Part shown: one piece after another, positions 26,789 to 36,302 of the stretch | Layout: each line of letters opens with the position of its first letter | Numbering within the stretch: position 1 is the stretch's first letter | From: Flavobacteriaceae bacterium LYZ1037 | GTDB lineage: Bacteria; Bacteroidota; Bacteroidia; Flavobacteriales; Flavobacteriaceae | NCBI GenBank assembly: GCA_003144015.1 | Contig: QFWS01000006.1 | Span: forward strand, 1 to 64,000 | Direction of reading: 5' to 3' | Length of the DNA: 64,000 nucleotides | Made by a program: the position numbers and the translations under genes | Notes under the pieces: model-generated | Databases searched by the model: none | Seen by the model: the letters and a program-made list of their open reading frames with translations, nothing else | What the model was told of the DNA's origin: nothing

Positions 26789-27217
26789 TTATAAACGTTG
26801 TTTATGGTAATAAAAAGCTGGAATAAGCAATAAGGCTATTAATGGTTGAATTAAAAAGCGTCTCACATTAAAAAACAAATAATAATCTTCTTTTTTGGGA
26901 TGGATTACAAAATAGAGAAACAAGGACATAAATGTCAAAAAAGCAATAGTATAAATTAAAATAGAAAATTTAATAATACTTTTATCTTTAAAAAGCACAA
27001 ACAAAATTCCTAAAGAAATTATGGAGTTTAACACATATCGAAGTGCAGTATTGGATGCCAACTTAAACACCTCTTGTCTTGGTGAATCAATATATAAATA
27101 ATCGTTTTTAAAGAACGCTAAATACGGATCATAAAACAATTGCTCTTCAAAGATTCTTATAATTACTAATAGGCTGACTAAAACAAAAAAGGCTATGTAT
27201 TTTACATATTTATTCAT
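26789..27217 (-). CDS. Exosortase F system-associated protein
   Basis: A 142-residue membrane protein with several helices (about 7-22, 58-80, 82-105 and 118-136). It matches the family that always accompanies XrtF: opening with a membrane helix, then FYDPYLAFFKNDYL, a SNTALRYVLNSIISLGIL segment and FNVRRFLIQPLIALLLIPAFYY at the end. Its gene overlaps the end of xrtF by 8 bp, so they are translationally coupled. Its role in sorting is unknown. Next gene downstream (minus strand) is 51 bp away. Confidence 0.9.
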   Translation of the reverse strand: MNKYVKYIAFFVLVSLLVIIRIFEEQLFYDPYLAFFKNDYLYIDSPRQEVFKLASNTALRYVLNSIISLGILFVLFKDKSIIKFSILIYTIAFLTFMSLFLYFVIHPKKEDYYLFFNVRRFLIQPLIALLLIPAFYYHKQRL

Positions 27218-27761
27218 AGCTCTTTTTTTGATTAGAAAACCTATTCACCCAAAACAACCATAACAAACAAACCATACCATAAATAATAGCTGGAAAAATA
27301 ACTGTGTGCAAAATATCTTTTCGCCAAGGATAATGATACAAGCCAACAGACAAAATAACAACACGAATTAAATTAACAACATAAATCAAGACAGAACCTG
27401 CCAGTAAATACAAAACAGTAGCTTTAAATCTCCCAGTAAAGGCCATGATGAAAGAAGCAAAAAGAATGATTACACTAACCGAATTACAACCTTCAATAAC
27501 TCTTGCAACATATTTTTTATTGATAATCAATTTCATGGAAGGCTCCTTTGGATGCGGAATTACTTGTGCATGGTAACCTAAAGTTTCCAGTAATTCTTTA
27601 CTTTGTTTTGCCACCAAATTCGTAATGTAATCGGGATAATAAGTCTCACTAGAACCATATTGCAAATATAATTTATAAGTCACAGACAAAACGGTATATA
27701 CCAAAAGGAAGGTGAGTATAAACTTGATAACAGATTTATATTTTAAAATAAGATCTTTCAA
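27210..27761 (-). CDS. xrtF: Exosortase F (XrtF)
   Basis: A 183-residue integral membrane protein with several hydrophobic helices and the three exosortase catalytic residues: Cys92 in EGCNSVS, Arg133 in VNLIRV and His152 in ILHTVIFPAIIYG. Exosortases are transpeptidase-like enzymes thought to process proteins with a short C-terminal sorting signal (a motif, a membrane helix and a basic end). The start codon is TTG; no ATG lies in frame upstream. The partner gene overlaps by 8 bp. No target with a clear sorting signal was found in this window. Confidence 0.93.
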   Translation of the reverse strand: MKDLILKYKSVIKFILTFLLVYTVLSVTYKLYLQYGSSETYYPDYITNLVAKQSKELLETLGYHAQVIPHPKEPSMKLIINKKYVARVIEGCNSVSVIILFASFIMAFTGRFKATVLYLLAGSVLIYVVNLIRVVILSVGLYHYPWRKDILHTVIFPAIIYGMVCLLWLFWVNRFSNQKKSYE

Positions 27762-27826
27762 AAAAAATAAGATTAATTCCGACGTTAAAATTATACAAAT
27801 TAGAATGAGATTGACGTCTTTTTAAA

Positions 27827-27834
27827 TACTTTTG
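27827..27834 (+). promoter_or_regulatory. Candidate -7 element for the GAF-domain gene
   Basis: TACTTTTG, a match to TAnnTTTG, ending 17 bp before the ATG. No -33 element at the right spacing was found. Confidence 0.4.
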
Positions 27835-27851
27835 CTAAAAATTTTTAAACA

Positions 27852-28307
27852 ATGCCTTTCACATCTCTTAAACCACAAATAGAAACACTTATTTCTTTAA
27901 ATGAAAAAATGGTTGATGAACGATTAAAAAACATCTGTGAACTTTTAGAATCTGAAGTCCCTCACTATAATTGGGTAGGTTTTTATTTTAAAAATGGCGA
28001 TAAAAATGAGTTGAAATTAGGCCCATATGTTGGAGAACCAACAGATCATACTATAATCCCTTTTGGAAAAGGTATTTGTGGCCAAGTAGCAGTAAGCAAC
28101 ACCAATTTTGTGGTGCCAGATGTCGCTGCCCAAGACAATTATATAGCTTGCAGTATTACTGTTAAAGCAGAAATTGTGATTCCAATTTTTGTAAATGGTG
28201 AAAATATTGGTCAGATAGATATAGATTCAAACACACCAGACCCTTTTGACGAAACAGACGAACGATTTTTAGAATTTGTTTGCCAAAAAGTTGCTTCCAT
28301 TTTATAG
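27852..28307 (+). CDS. GAF-domain protein, free methionine-(R)-sulfoxide reductase-like
   Basis: A 151-residue single-domain GAF protein. The pattern VPHYNWVGFYF, FGKGICGQVA (Cys76) and DNYIACSI...EIVIPI (Cys100), followed by IGQIDIDS, is that of free-methionine-(R)-sulfoxide reductases, which reduce oxidised free methionine. Two of the three cysteines used by the E. coli enzyme are clear; the third is not obvious, so the activity is likely but not certain. It is divergent from xrtF (90 bp spacer) and precedes purH on the same strand with its own promoter. Confidence 0.85.
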   Translation: MPFTSLKPQIETLISLNEKMVDERLKNICELLESEVPHYNWVGFYFKNGDKNELKLGPYVGEPTDHTIIPFGKGICGQVAVSNTNFVVPDVAAQDNYIACSITVKAEIVIPIFVNGENIGQIDIDSNTPDPFDETDERFLEFVCQKVASIL

Positions 28308-28365
28308 TTGTTAATAACTTTACATTTAAGTTGAAAAAACAATAGTTTTTAGCACTTGTTACTAG

Positions 28366-28394
28366 TTGTTTTTTGATTGAAATACCTACTTTTG
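28366..28394 (+). promoter_or_regulatory. Promoter of purH
   Basis: TTG at 28366-28368, 18 bp spacer, TACTTTTG at 28387-28394. The -7 box matches TAnnTTTG; the -33 box matches TTG. Expected start lies about 75 bp before the ATG at 28475. Confidence 0.55.
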
Positions 28395-28474
28395 CAATCA
28401 TAAAAAACAACTGACATTCTTACTCTTATAAATTTTAATTTTTGAAGAATGTACAGACACACAACACAACTAAA

Positions 28475-30007
28475 ATGAGCAACAACAAAACTATTAAATC
28501 GGCTTTAATTTCTGTTTTTAGCAAAGACGGATTAGAACCTATTGTAAAAAAGCTTCATCAGCAAAACGTCACTATTTATTCAACTGGTGGCACAGAAAAA
28601 TTCATAAAAGATTTAAATATTCCAGTAGTCCCTGTAGAAGATGTTACCTCTTATCCTTCTATCCTTGGAGGTCGTGTAAAAACCTTACACCCAAAAGTAT
28701 TTGGAGGTATTTTAAACAGACAAAACAACGAAAGTGACGCAAAAGAATTAATCGATTTTGAAATCCCACAAATCGATTTAGTTATTGTCGATTTATATCC
28801 TTTCGAAAAAACAGTTGCTTCTGGAGCTAGCAATCAAGATATTATTGAGAAAATCGATATAGGTGGTATTTCCTTAATTCGCGCTGCAGCTAAAAATTAT
28901 GCAGATGTTATTTGTGTGTCTTCGGTTGAAGATTACAGCGAATTTTTAGAATTACTTCAAGAAAAGGAGGGTGAAACTTCCGTGGACGAAAGAAAACGTT
29001 TTGCAGCCAAAGCGTTTAATGTGTCTTCACATTACGATTCGGCTATTTTTAATTATTTCAATAAAAATCATGAAATAGCAACTTTAAAGATAAGCGAAAT
29101 ACAAGCTCAAGTGTTACGTTATGGAGAAAACCCGCATCAAAAAGGGTTTTTCTTTGGAAATTTTGACGATATCTTCACCAAGCTTCATGGCAAAGAATTA
29201 AGCTACAATAACCTGCTAGATGTAGATGCAGCTGTTAATTTAATGAACGAATTTAAAGGAGAAGCACCAACGTTTGCCATTTTAAAACATAACAACGCCT
29301 GTGGTTTTGCACAAAGAACAACTGTTTATCAGGCCTATTTAGATGCTTTAGCTGGCGACCCTGTTTCTGCTTTTGGTGGTATTTTAATAAGCAATACTGA
29401 AATAGATTTAGCAACCGCTGAAGAAATTCATAAGCTATTCTGCGAAGTGGTTATTGCACCTTCTTTTTCATCTGAAGCTGAAGAATTATTAAAAGGAAAA
29501 AAGAATAGAATCTTATTGGTTTTAAAAAATATTGACTTGCCTCAAACCACTGTAAGAACATGTTTAAACGGAGTTCTGGTTCAAGATAGAGACTATAAAA
29601 CAGACACGCTTGCAGATTTATCTAATGCCACAAACAATAAACCAACAGAAAGTGAGTTAGAAGACCTAATATTTGCATCGAAAATTTGCAAACACACCAA
29701 ATCTAACACCATCGTTTTAGCAAAAAACAAACAATTATGTGCTAGTGGAACAGGACAAACCAGTCGTGTAGACGCATTAAATCAAGCCATACATAAAGCG
29801 CAATCTTTTAATTTCAATTTAAAAGGAGCTGTTATGGCAAGTGATGCTTTTTTTCCGTTTCCTGATTGTGTAGAGATTGCAGATAATGCTGGTATTTCAG
29901 CTGTAATTCAACCTGGCGGCTCTATTAAAGACCAATTAAGTATCGATTATTGCAATGCACATAATCTTACAATGGTATTTACTGGAACACGCCATTTTAA
30001 ACATTAA
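28475..30007 (+). CDS. purH: Bifunctional AICAR formyltransferase / IMP cyclohydrolase PurH
   Basis: A 510-residue bifunctional enzyme of purine synthesis. It starts at ATG 28475 (MSNNKTIKSALISVF); an in-frame TTG 11 codons upstream is less likely. N-terminal IMP cyclohydrolase (MGS-like) domain: STGGTEKFI, LGGRVKTLHPKVFGGIL. C-terminal formyltransferase domain: the K-H-N-N-A-C-G motif (LKHNNACGFAQ), FGGILISN and NAGISAVIQPGGSIKDQ. It carries out the last two steps to IMP. Gap to mreB is 138 bp. Confidence 0.97.
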   Translation: MSNNKTIKSALISVFSKDGLEPIVKKLHQQNVTIYSTGGTEKFIKDLNIPVVPVEDVTSYPSILGGRVKTLHPKVFGGILNRQNNESDAKELIDFEIPQIDLVIVDLYPFEKTVASGASNQDIIEKIDIGGISLIRAAAKNYADVICVSSVEDYSEFLELLQEKEGETSVDERKRFAAKAFNVSSHYDSAIFNYFNKNHEIATLKISEIQAQVLRYGENPHQKGFFFGNFDDIFTKLHGKELSYNNLLDVDAAVNLMNEFKGEAPTFAILKHNNACGFAQRTTVYQAYLDALAGDPVSAFGGILISNTEIDLATAEEIHKLFCEVVIAPSFSSEAEELLKGKKNRILLVLKNIDLPQTTVRTCLNGVLVQDRDYKTDTLADLSNATNNKPTESELEDLIFASKICKHTKSNTIVLAKNKQLCASGTGQTSRVDALNQAIHKAQSFNFNLKGAVMASDAFFPFPDCVEIADNAGISAVIQPGGSIKDQLSIDYCNAHNLTMVFTGTRHFKH

Positions 30008-30145
30008 ATTGAGATTATTTCATTTAATAAGAAAGTATCTTAACGAATAATAAAAATCAAAAAGAAAAGCAAAGATAATTATTGCATAACTTTTATTACA
30101 TTTACAAGATTTGATTAACAACCCTCAAATAAACAACATAAACAC

Positions 30146-31174
30146 ATGGGATTTTTTGACTTCCTAACCGAGGAAATAGCAATAGATTTAGGAACTGCAA
30201 ACACACTTATTATCCATAATGATAAAGTAGTTGTAGACAGCCCGTCTATTGTTGCACGAGATAGAATTTCTGGAAAAATAATTGCTGTTGGTAAGGAAGC
30301 CAGCATGATGCAAGGAAAAACGCATGAAAATATTAAAACCATAAGACCATTAAAAGATGGTGTGATTGCAGATTTTGATGCTAGTGAACAAATGATAAGC
30401 ATGTTTATCAAAAATATTCCTGCTTTAAAAAAGAAATTTTTTACACCTGCTTTACGTATGGTTATTTGTATTCCTTCAGGAATAACAGAAGTTGAAATGC
30501 GTGCCGTAAAAGAAAGTGCTGAACGTGTTAATGGGAAAGAAGTTTATTTAATTCACGAGCCTATGGCAGCAGCTATTGGTATTGGTGTAGATATTATGCA
30601 ACCTAAAGGAAATATGATTGTGGATATAGGTGGTGGAACTACTGAAATTGCCGTGATTGCACTTGGTGGTATTGTTTGCGACAAGTCTGTTAAAATTGCA
30701 GGAGACGTTTTTACAAACGATATTGTTTATTACATGCGTACTCAGCACAACTTATATGTTGGAGAGCGTACTGCTGAAAAAATAAAAATCCAGATTGGTG
30801 CGGCTACTGAAGATTTAGAACTTCCTCCAGAAGACATGAGTGTTCAAGGACGCGATTTATTAACTGGAAAACCAAAACAAGTTCAAATTTCATATAGAGA
30901 AATTGCAAAAGCTTTAGATAAATCCATTTTACGTATTGAAGATGCTGTTATGGAAACCTTATCTCAAACACCACCCGAATTAGCAGCAGATATTTACAAC
31001 ACAGGAATATATCTTGCTGGTGGTGGCTCGATGTTAAGAGGCTTAGACAAACGTTTGTCTCAAAAAACAGACTTACCTGTCTACATTGCAGAAGATCCCT
31101 TGAGAGCTGTTGTTCGCGGTACAGGAATTACTCTTAAAAACTTACCTAAATACAAAAGCGTCTTGATAAAATAG
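30146..31174 (+). CDS. mreB: Rod-shape-determining protein MreB
   Basis: A 342-residue actin-like protein with the five-motif nucleotide site: DLGTANTLI (phosphate 1, about residue 16), the IGGGTTEIAVI (phosphate 2, about residue 159) and the LAGGGSMLRGLD (adenosine) motif near 290. It forms membrane-bound filaments that direct lateral wall synthesis. First of the mreB-mreC-mreD-mrdA-rodA operon; 9 bp before mreC. Start is ATG 30146; length is typical. Confidence 0.98.
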   Translation: MGFFDFLTEEIAIDLGTANTLIIHNDKVVVDSPSIVARDRISGKIIAVGKEASMMQGKTHENIKTIRPLKDGVIADFDASEQMISMFIKNIPALKKKFFTPALRMVICIPSGITEVEMRAVKESAERVNGKEVYLIHEPMAAAIGIGVDIMQPKGNMIVDIGGGTTEIAVIALGGIVCDKSVKIAGDVFTNDIVYYMRTQHNLYVGERTAEKIKIQIGAATEDLELPPEDMSVQGRDLLTGKPKQVQISYREIAKALDKSILRIEDAVMETLSQTPPELAADIYNTGIYLAGGGSMLRGLDKRLSQKTDLPVYIAEDPLRAVVRGTGITLKNLPKYKSVLIK

Positions 31175-31183
31175 CCTTAACAA

Positions 31184-32005
31184 ATGCAGCAAATAATAAA
31201 CTTCATCATAAGAAACAAATCGTTTTTGTTATACTTATTGTTGTTTTCTCTTGCTTTTGTTTTCACTATTCAATCGCATTCGTACCATAAAAGTAAATTT
31301 ATAAATTCGGCAAACTTTTTGTCTGGAGGCATCTATAATTCTATAAATGATGCCAGTGAATACTTGAATTTAAGAACACAGAACACGCTACTTCAAGAAG
31401 AGAACAATCAATTAAAATCTATATTATTCAATAAAACCGACACTATAAGCAAAACATTTATAGATAGTACTTACTCTGGTACATCATATAAATTTTCTCC
31501 TGCTGTAGTTATAAAAAACAGCTATTCCTTAAGTAATAATGTATTGTTATTAAACAAAGGAAGAAGAGATAGTATTCAACAGGATTTTGGCGTAGTTTCT
31601 CCCAAAGGATTAGTTGGTATTGTAGACAAGACAAGCAAAAAATATGCAACTGTAATTTCTATATTAAATACAAGTAGTCGAATTAGTGCACAATTGAAAA
31701 AATCAAATCACTTTGGATCTTTGATCTGGAATGGGAAATCGCCTTATTTAGTTCAATTAACAGAAATTCCTAAAATTGCTCCAATTGTAGTTGGAGACAC
31801 TATTATTACTTCTGGACGTTCATCCATTTTTCCAAAAAACATTCCTATTGGAACCATAGATAGTTTCAACCTAGATACATCACAAAATTACTATGTCATT
31901 CATATTCGATTGTTTAACGACATGACAAGTTTGGAGCATGTTTATATTATTGAAAATAAAGATGCAAACGAAATAAATGCCCTAATTAACAACACCAATG
32001 AATAG
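31184..32005 (+). CDS. mreC: Rod-shape-determining protein MreC
   Basis: A 273-residue protein with an N-terminal membrane helix (about 11-30), a coiled coil (residues about 55-85, LRTQNTLLQEENNQLKS) and the periplasmic MreC beta-domains (GVVSPKGLVGIVD, TSGRSSIFPKNIPIGTI). It links the cytoplasmic MreB filament to periplasmic wall synthases. It overlaps mreD by 8 bp. Length is typical of Bacteroidota MreC. Confidence 0.95.
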   Translation: MQQIINFIIRNKSFLLYLLLFSLAFVFTIQSHSYHKSKFINSANFLSGGIYNSINDASEYLNLRTQNTLLQEENNQLKSILFNKTDTISKTFIDSTYSGTSYKFSPAVVIKNSYSLSNNVLLLNKGRRDSIQQDFGVVSPKGLVGIVDKTSKKYATVISILNTSSRISAQLKKSNHFGSLIWNGKSPYLVQLTEIPKIAPIVVGDTIITSGRSSIFPKNIPIGTIDSFNLDTSQNYYVIHIRLFNDMTSLEHVYIIENKDANEINALINNTNE

Positions 32006-32501
32006 TATTATATTCACACATACATTTCGATTTATCATACTAGCGTTATTGCAAGTATTGGTGTTAAGTCATATAAACTTTTTAGGGTATATAAATCCAT
32101 ATCCTTACATTTTATTTATTTTATTATATCCATTAAAAAACAATAGAGTTATTTTTATACTAATAAGCTTTTTACTAGGATTAACTATAGATACATTTTT
32201 AGATTCTGGTGGAGTACATGCTGCAGCTTCTGTATCAATAGCATTTATTCGTCCTTTTATTTTAAAATTTTCTTTTGGTGCTGTTTACGATCATCAAACC
32301 ATGAAGTTTAGCAATGTAGAGTTTGGATCGAAACTTACTTATTTTGCTATTTTAATTCTGATTCATCATTTTATTTTGTTTTCATTAGAAATTTTTAACT
32401 TTTCAAAAATAATTTTAATACTCCAAAACACGTTATTCTCCAGTATATTCACTATTATATTATGCATTTTAACAACTGTTATATTTAGCCGGAGGAATTA
32501 A
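31998..32501 (+). CDS. mreD: Rod-shape-determining membrane protein MreD
   Basis: A 167-residue protein made mostly of five or six membrane helices; few fixed motifs, but the LLGLTIDTFLDSGGVHAAASV segment is typical of MreD. It is a membrane partner of MreC and the wall elongation machine. The mreC stop lies inside its start (8 bp overlap) and its own stop overlaps the mrdA start in TAATG, so all are translationally coupled. Confidence 0.92.
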   Translation: MNSIIFTHTFRFIILALLQVLVLSHINFLGYINPYPYILFILLYPLKNNRVIFILISFLLGLTIDTFLDSGGVHAAASVSIAFIRPFILKFSFGAVYDHQTMKFSNVEFGSKLTYFAILILIHHFILFSLEIFNFSKIILILQNTLFSSIFTIILCILTTVIFSRRN

Positions 32502-34360
32502 TGAGACAATTTTTACTTTTCATTATTATCATTATAGTAGGTCTTACCTTTATTGGAAGGCTTTTTTACCTACAGGTTTACAACTTGGAAGGACATAACT
32601 TGTTTGACGATAATGCCATTAGAAAAGTTTACGATTATCCAAAAAGAGGATTTGTTTACGATAGAAATGGAAAACTTTTGGTATCGAATCAGCCATCTTA
32701 CGATGTCATGGTTATTCCTCGAGAAGTAAAACCATTGGATACTCTTGAGTTTTGTTCGCTTTTAAAAATCGACAAAGAACAATTCAATAAAATCTATAAA
32801 AAAGCCTATCATTATTCTCCTAGATTACCGTCTGTATTTGTACCCCAATTATCTAAAGAAGATTATGCAGCACTTCAAGAAAAAATGAGAAAATACGAAG
32901 GTTTTTATATACAAAAACGTTCTTTAAGAGATTATCAAACAACTATTGGAGCTAATGTTTTAGGTTATATTGCTGAAGCAACACCTTATCAAATTGAAAA
33001 TGACCCATATTATAACATGGGAGATTTAATTGGGAAACAAGGTGTTGAATTGTCTTACGAAGAAGAACTAAGAGGAGTTAAAGGCATTAAATTTATTCAA
33101 AAGGACAGGTTTAACAGAGACATTGGACCTTATAAAGACGGAGTTTACGACACCCTACCAAAACAAGGAAGAGACATCACAATTTCTATAGATTCCGAAC
33201 TTCAAAAATATGGCGAAAGGCTCATGCAAATGAAACATGGTGGCATTGTTGCTATTGAACCCAACTCAGGAGAAATACTCGCTCTAGTTTCTGCTCCAAC
33301 TTATGATCCTAATCTATTAGTAGGAAGAAAACGTTCTAGAAATTTCACAAAACTATATAACGACACCATAAATAGGCCTTTAATTGACAGAGGCTTGTTA
33401 CGTATGCACGAACCTGGTTCGCCATTTAAGGTATTTGTTGCCCTGGTTGCCTTACAAGAAAACGCCATTACGCCACAAACTACAGTATTCTGTAATGGTG
33501 GTTACAATTATGGTGGTAGAAAGCCCATGGGGTGCCATTGTGGTGGAGGCAAAAGAGATTTGGTTTTAGGTATCGCAAAATCTTGTAACTCCTATTTTGC
33601 AAATGCTTTTAGAAAAAGTATCGACATGTATCCTGATGCTGGAAATTCTATGGATATTTGGAGTAATCATATGAAAAGTTTTGGGTTTGGAGACTTCTTA
33701 GGCTACGATTTAGCTATTGGTAAGAAAGGAAACATGCCTAATGGGGCCTATTACGACAAATGGTATCCTGATTTTAATTGGGGAGCCACCACCATTATCT
33801 CCAACTCCATTGGTCAAGGAGAGGTTTTAGTAACACCTATACAACTGGCCAATGCCACAGCTGCCATTGCCAATAAAGGGTATTACTACACACCACATAT
33901 TATTAAACATATAGAAGGAAAACCTATAGACAAAAAATACACCACAAAAAACCAAACCACAATAGATCCAAAACATTTTGATCCCGTAATTCAAGGACTT
34001 TTTGATGTGTACAACAACGGAACAGCTTGGTTTTTAAAAGTTCCAGGGATAGATGTTTGTGGAAAAACCGGAACAGCAGAAAATTTCACTATTATAGATG
34101 GCAAAAGAACCCAATTAACAGACCATTCCATTTTTATAGCCTTTGCTCCAAAAGACGACCCTAAAATAGCTTTAGCCGTTTTTGTTGAAAATGGTTATTA
34201 TGGCGCACGTTGGGCTGGTAGAATAGCTAGTTTGATGATAGAAAAATATTTAAAGGGCGAAGTAACATTGAAACAAATGGAACAAATGGTTTTAGATAAA
34301 AGCTTGGAGGAAGAATATGCCAAGCCGTATTCTGGAAAACCGTTTACAATTAACAACTAA
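32501..34360 (+). CDS. mrdA: Penicillin-binding protein 2 (peptidoglycan transpeptidase)
   Basis: A 619-residue class B PBP. One N-terminal membrane helix (about 3-25), a pedestal/dimerisation domain (DYPKRGFVYDRNGKLL, IGKQGVELSYEEELRG) and the transpeptidase domain with SPFK (Ser307, Lys310), SCN (361-363) and KTG (522-524). Between SxxK and SxN it carries a cluster of three cysteines and a His (C331, C345-H346-C347), a possible zinc site as known for some PBP2s. It crosslinks wall in elongation with RodA. Start overlaps the mreD stop (TAATG), and its stop overlaps the rodA start (TAATG). Confidence 0.97.
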   Translation: MRQFLLFIIIIIVGLTFIGRLFYLQVYNLEGHNLFDDNAIRKVYDYPKRGFVYDRNGKLLVSNQPSYDVMVIPREVKPLDTLEFCSLLKIDKEQFNKIYKKAYHYSPRLPSVFVPQLSKEDYAALQEKMRKYEGFYIQKRSLRDYQTTIGANVLGYIAEATPYQIENDPYYNMGDLIGKQGVELSYEEELRGVKGIKFIQKDRFNRDIGPYKDGVYDTLPKQGRDITISIDSELQKYGERLMQMKHGGIVAIEPNSGEILALVSAPTYDPNLLVGRKRSRNFTKLYNDTINRPLIDRGLLRMHEPGSPFKVFVALVALQENAITPQTTVFCNGGYNYGGRKPMGCHCGGGKRDLVLGIAKSCNSYFANAFRKSIDMYPDAGNSMDIWSNHMKSFGFGDFLGYDLAIGKKGNMPNGAYYDKWYPDFNWGATTIISNSIGQGEVLVTPIQLANATAAIANKGYYYTPHIIKHIEGKPIDKKYTTKNQTTIDPKHFDPVIQGLFDVYNNGTAWFLKVPGIDVCGKTGTAENFTIIDGKRTQLTDHSIFIAFAPKDDPKIALAVFVENGYYGARWAGRIASLMIEKYLKGEVTLKQMEQMVLDKSLEEEYAKPYSGKPFTINN

Positions 34361-35637
34361 TGTATAGAGAGACAAATAGACATTTTAGGTTCGATTGGAT
34401 CACCATCATCATATTTTTACTGCTTGTTGGTTTTGGTTGGCTAAACATCTTATCTGCTTCTCATGTTGGGGAAACCATTGATTATTTTGATTTTTCCCAA
34501 CCTTATGGCAAGCAGCTGATGTTTATAGCCTTAACGGTTTTATTGATTATTCTTATTCTTTCCATAGAATCAAAATTTTATGAACGTTTCTCCAGTATTA
34601 TTTACATTGTCTCCATGTTGTCATTGGTTGGTTTGTTTATTGCCGGAAAAAATGTAAATGGTGCTACCTCTTGGTATGCCATTGGTGGTATGACCATTCA
34701 ACCCAGTGAATTTGCCAAAGCTGCAACAGCTCTTGCTGTTGCAAAGTTTTTAAGCGATTTACAAACAGATATAAAAAATTTTAAAGACCAAATTAAAGCC
34801 TTTATAATTATAGCTATTCCAGCTATCTTAATTTTACTTCAAAACGATGCAGGAAGTACCGTTGTGTACGCGTCTTTCTTTTTTGTTTTTTACAGGGAAG
34901 GACTGCCAAAAATTTACTTGACACTAAGTCTGTTGCTTATATTTATTTCTGTAAGTTCATTAAAGTTTGGAGCCACGATCACTGGAATTGTCTTTACCAT
35001 TTTAATTTTGGCTTATCACTTTACAAGAAGAAAAAAACCTCGAATACTACAAACCCTATTTGCTATTGCAACCTGTTTGGTTTTAAGTTTTGGGATTAAA
35101 TTTTTCTATCAAAACATTCTGCAACCTCATCAACAAGACCGAATAAGCTTGTGGTTAAGACTGGAAAAAGATCCTGATAAAATTGCCCAAATGAGAAGGG
35201 ATATTTTATACAATCTCTACGAATCTGAAAAAGCCATAAGCTCTGGAGGTTTAACTGGCAAAGGGTTTTTGGAAGGCACTAGAACTACAGGAAAATTTGT
35301 TCCAGAACAGCATACTGATTACATTTTCAGTACAGTTGGCGAAGAATGGGGTTTTGCTGGCACCACTTTTGTAGTAGTGCTTTTTGTCCTGTTATTACTC
35401 CGTATTTTGCACCTTTCCGAACTACAAAAGTCACAATTTAGTCGTGTCTATGGCTACAGTGTGGCATCCATACTTTTTTTCCATTTCATGATTAATATAG
35501 GCATGGTTATGGGATTGATACCAACCATTGGAATTCCGTTACCTTTCTTTAGCTATGGTGGCTCAGGACTTTGGGGCTTTACTATTTTATTGTTTATTTT
35601 TATTAAACTGGATTCCAATAGAATTAATGAGTGGTAA
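34360..35637 (+). CDS. rodA: Rod-shape-determining glycosyltransferase RodA
   Basis: A 425-residue SEDS-family integral membrane protein with about ten helices. Family marks: NGATSWYAIGGMTIQPSEFAK near residue 100 and GIPLPFFSYGGSGLW near the C-terminus. RodA polymerises glycan strands from lipid II and works with PBP2. It starts in the TAATG that ends mrdA. A long periplasmic loop (about 260-310, QDRISLWLRLEKDPDK) is typical of Bacteroidota RodA. Last gene of the shape operon. Confidence 0.96.
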   Translation: MYRETNRHFRFDWITIIIFLLLVGFGWLNILSASHVGETIDYFDFSQPYGKQLMFIALTVLLIILILSIESKFYERFSSIIYIVSMLSLVGLFIAGKNVNGATSWYAIGGMTIQPSEFAKAATALAVAKFLSDLQTDIKNFKDQIKAFIIIAIPAILILLQNDAGSTVVYASFFFVFYREGLPKIYLTLSLLLIFISVSSLKFGATITGIVFTILILAYHFTRRKKPRILQTLFAIATCLVLSFGIKFFYQNILQPHQQDRISLWLRLEKDPDKIAQMRRDILYNLYESEKAISSGGLTGKGFLEGTRTTGKFVPEQHTDYIFSTVGEEWGFAGTTFVVVLFVLLLLRILHLSELQKSQFSRVYGYSVASILFFHFMINIGMVMGLIPTIGIPLPFFSYGGSGLWGFTILLFIFIKLDSNRINEW

Positions 35638-35739
35638 AAATTTAATTACTCCATTTATTATAAAACGATATTTTAAGATTTTTTTTTACCTTTATTTTTC
35701 AATACTAATCATCTATATATCATTACACAGTAACATTTT

Positions 35740-36302
35740 ATGAAAAATCTATTTAATACATTCGGTATCCTAGTCACAATATTCATTTTTACAAGTAACA
35801 GTATTGCACAAGTAAACAGTGACTATGATAAAAGTACAGATTTCAAAAAATATAAAACAGTTAGCTTTGGAGGCTGGGAAAAAGAAAGTGACAAAATTTT
35901 AAACGATTTCGACAAAAAAAGAATCACAGATGCTTTAACAAACGAATTTAACTCTAGAGGCATTAAACTGGTAGATGCAAATGGCGATGCCACAGTAACA
36001 CTATATTTAGTTATAAAGAATAAATCTAACATTACAGCATATACCAACTTTAATGGTGGATTGGGTTATGCTGGACGATGGGGGTTTGGAAGAGGTATTT
36101 ATGGAGGTGTTGGTAGTGCCTCTACATCTCTTAGTGAAAATGAATACAGAGAAGGCACTATTGTTATTGACCTGTATGATACCGCACAAAAAAATTAATA
36201 TGGCAAGGAGACATGACCACTGAAGTTCAAGAAAAATTAGAAAAAAGAGAGAAATCCATTCCCAAGAACATTAAAAAAACTTATGAAAAGATTCCCTGTT
36301 GA
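35740..36302 (+). pseudogene. DUF4136 exported protein gene, frameshifted in a poly-A tract
   Basis: The first 152 codons give a signal peptide (about 1-22) and a DUF4136 domain (SDYDKSTDFKKYKTVSF, then GIKLVDANGDATVTLYL). Translation stops at 36196. At 36188-36194 there are seven A; one more A restores the frame. The -1 frame then continues KKLIWQGDMTTEVQ and ends at TGA 36300-36302. That tail (KLIWQG, then a helical tail with REKSIPKNIKK) is the standard end of DUF4136 proteins. Intact length would be about 187 residues. It may be a real mutation, an assembly error, or a programmed -1 slip on A AAA AAT. It follows rodA by 102 bp and resembles other lipoprotein-like DUF4136 genes of unknown function. 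Confidence 0.85.
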
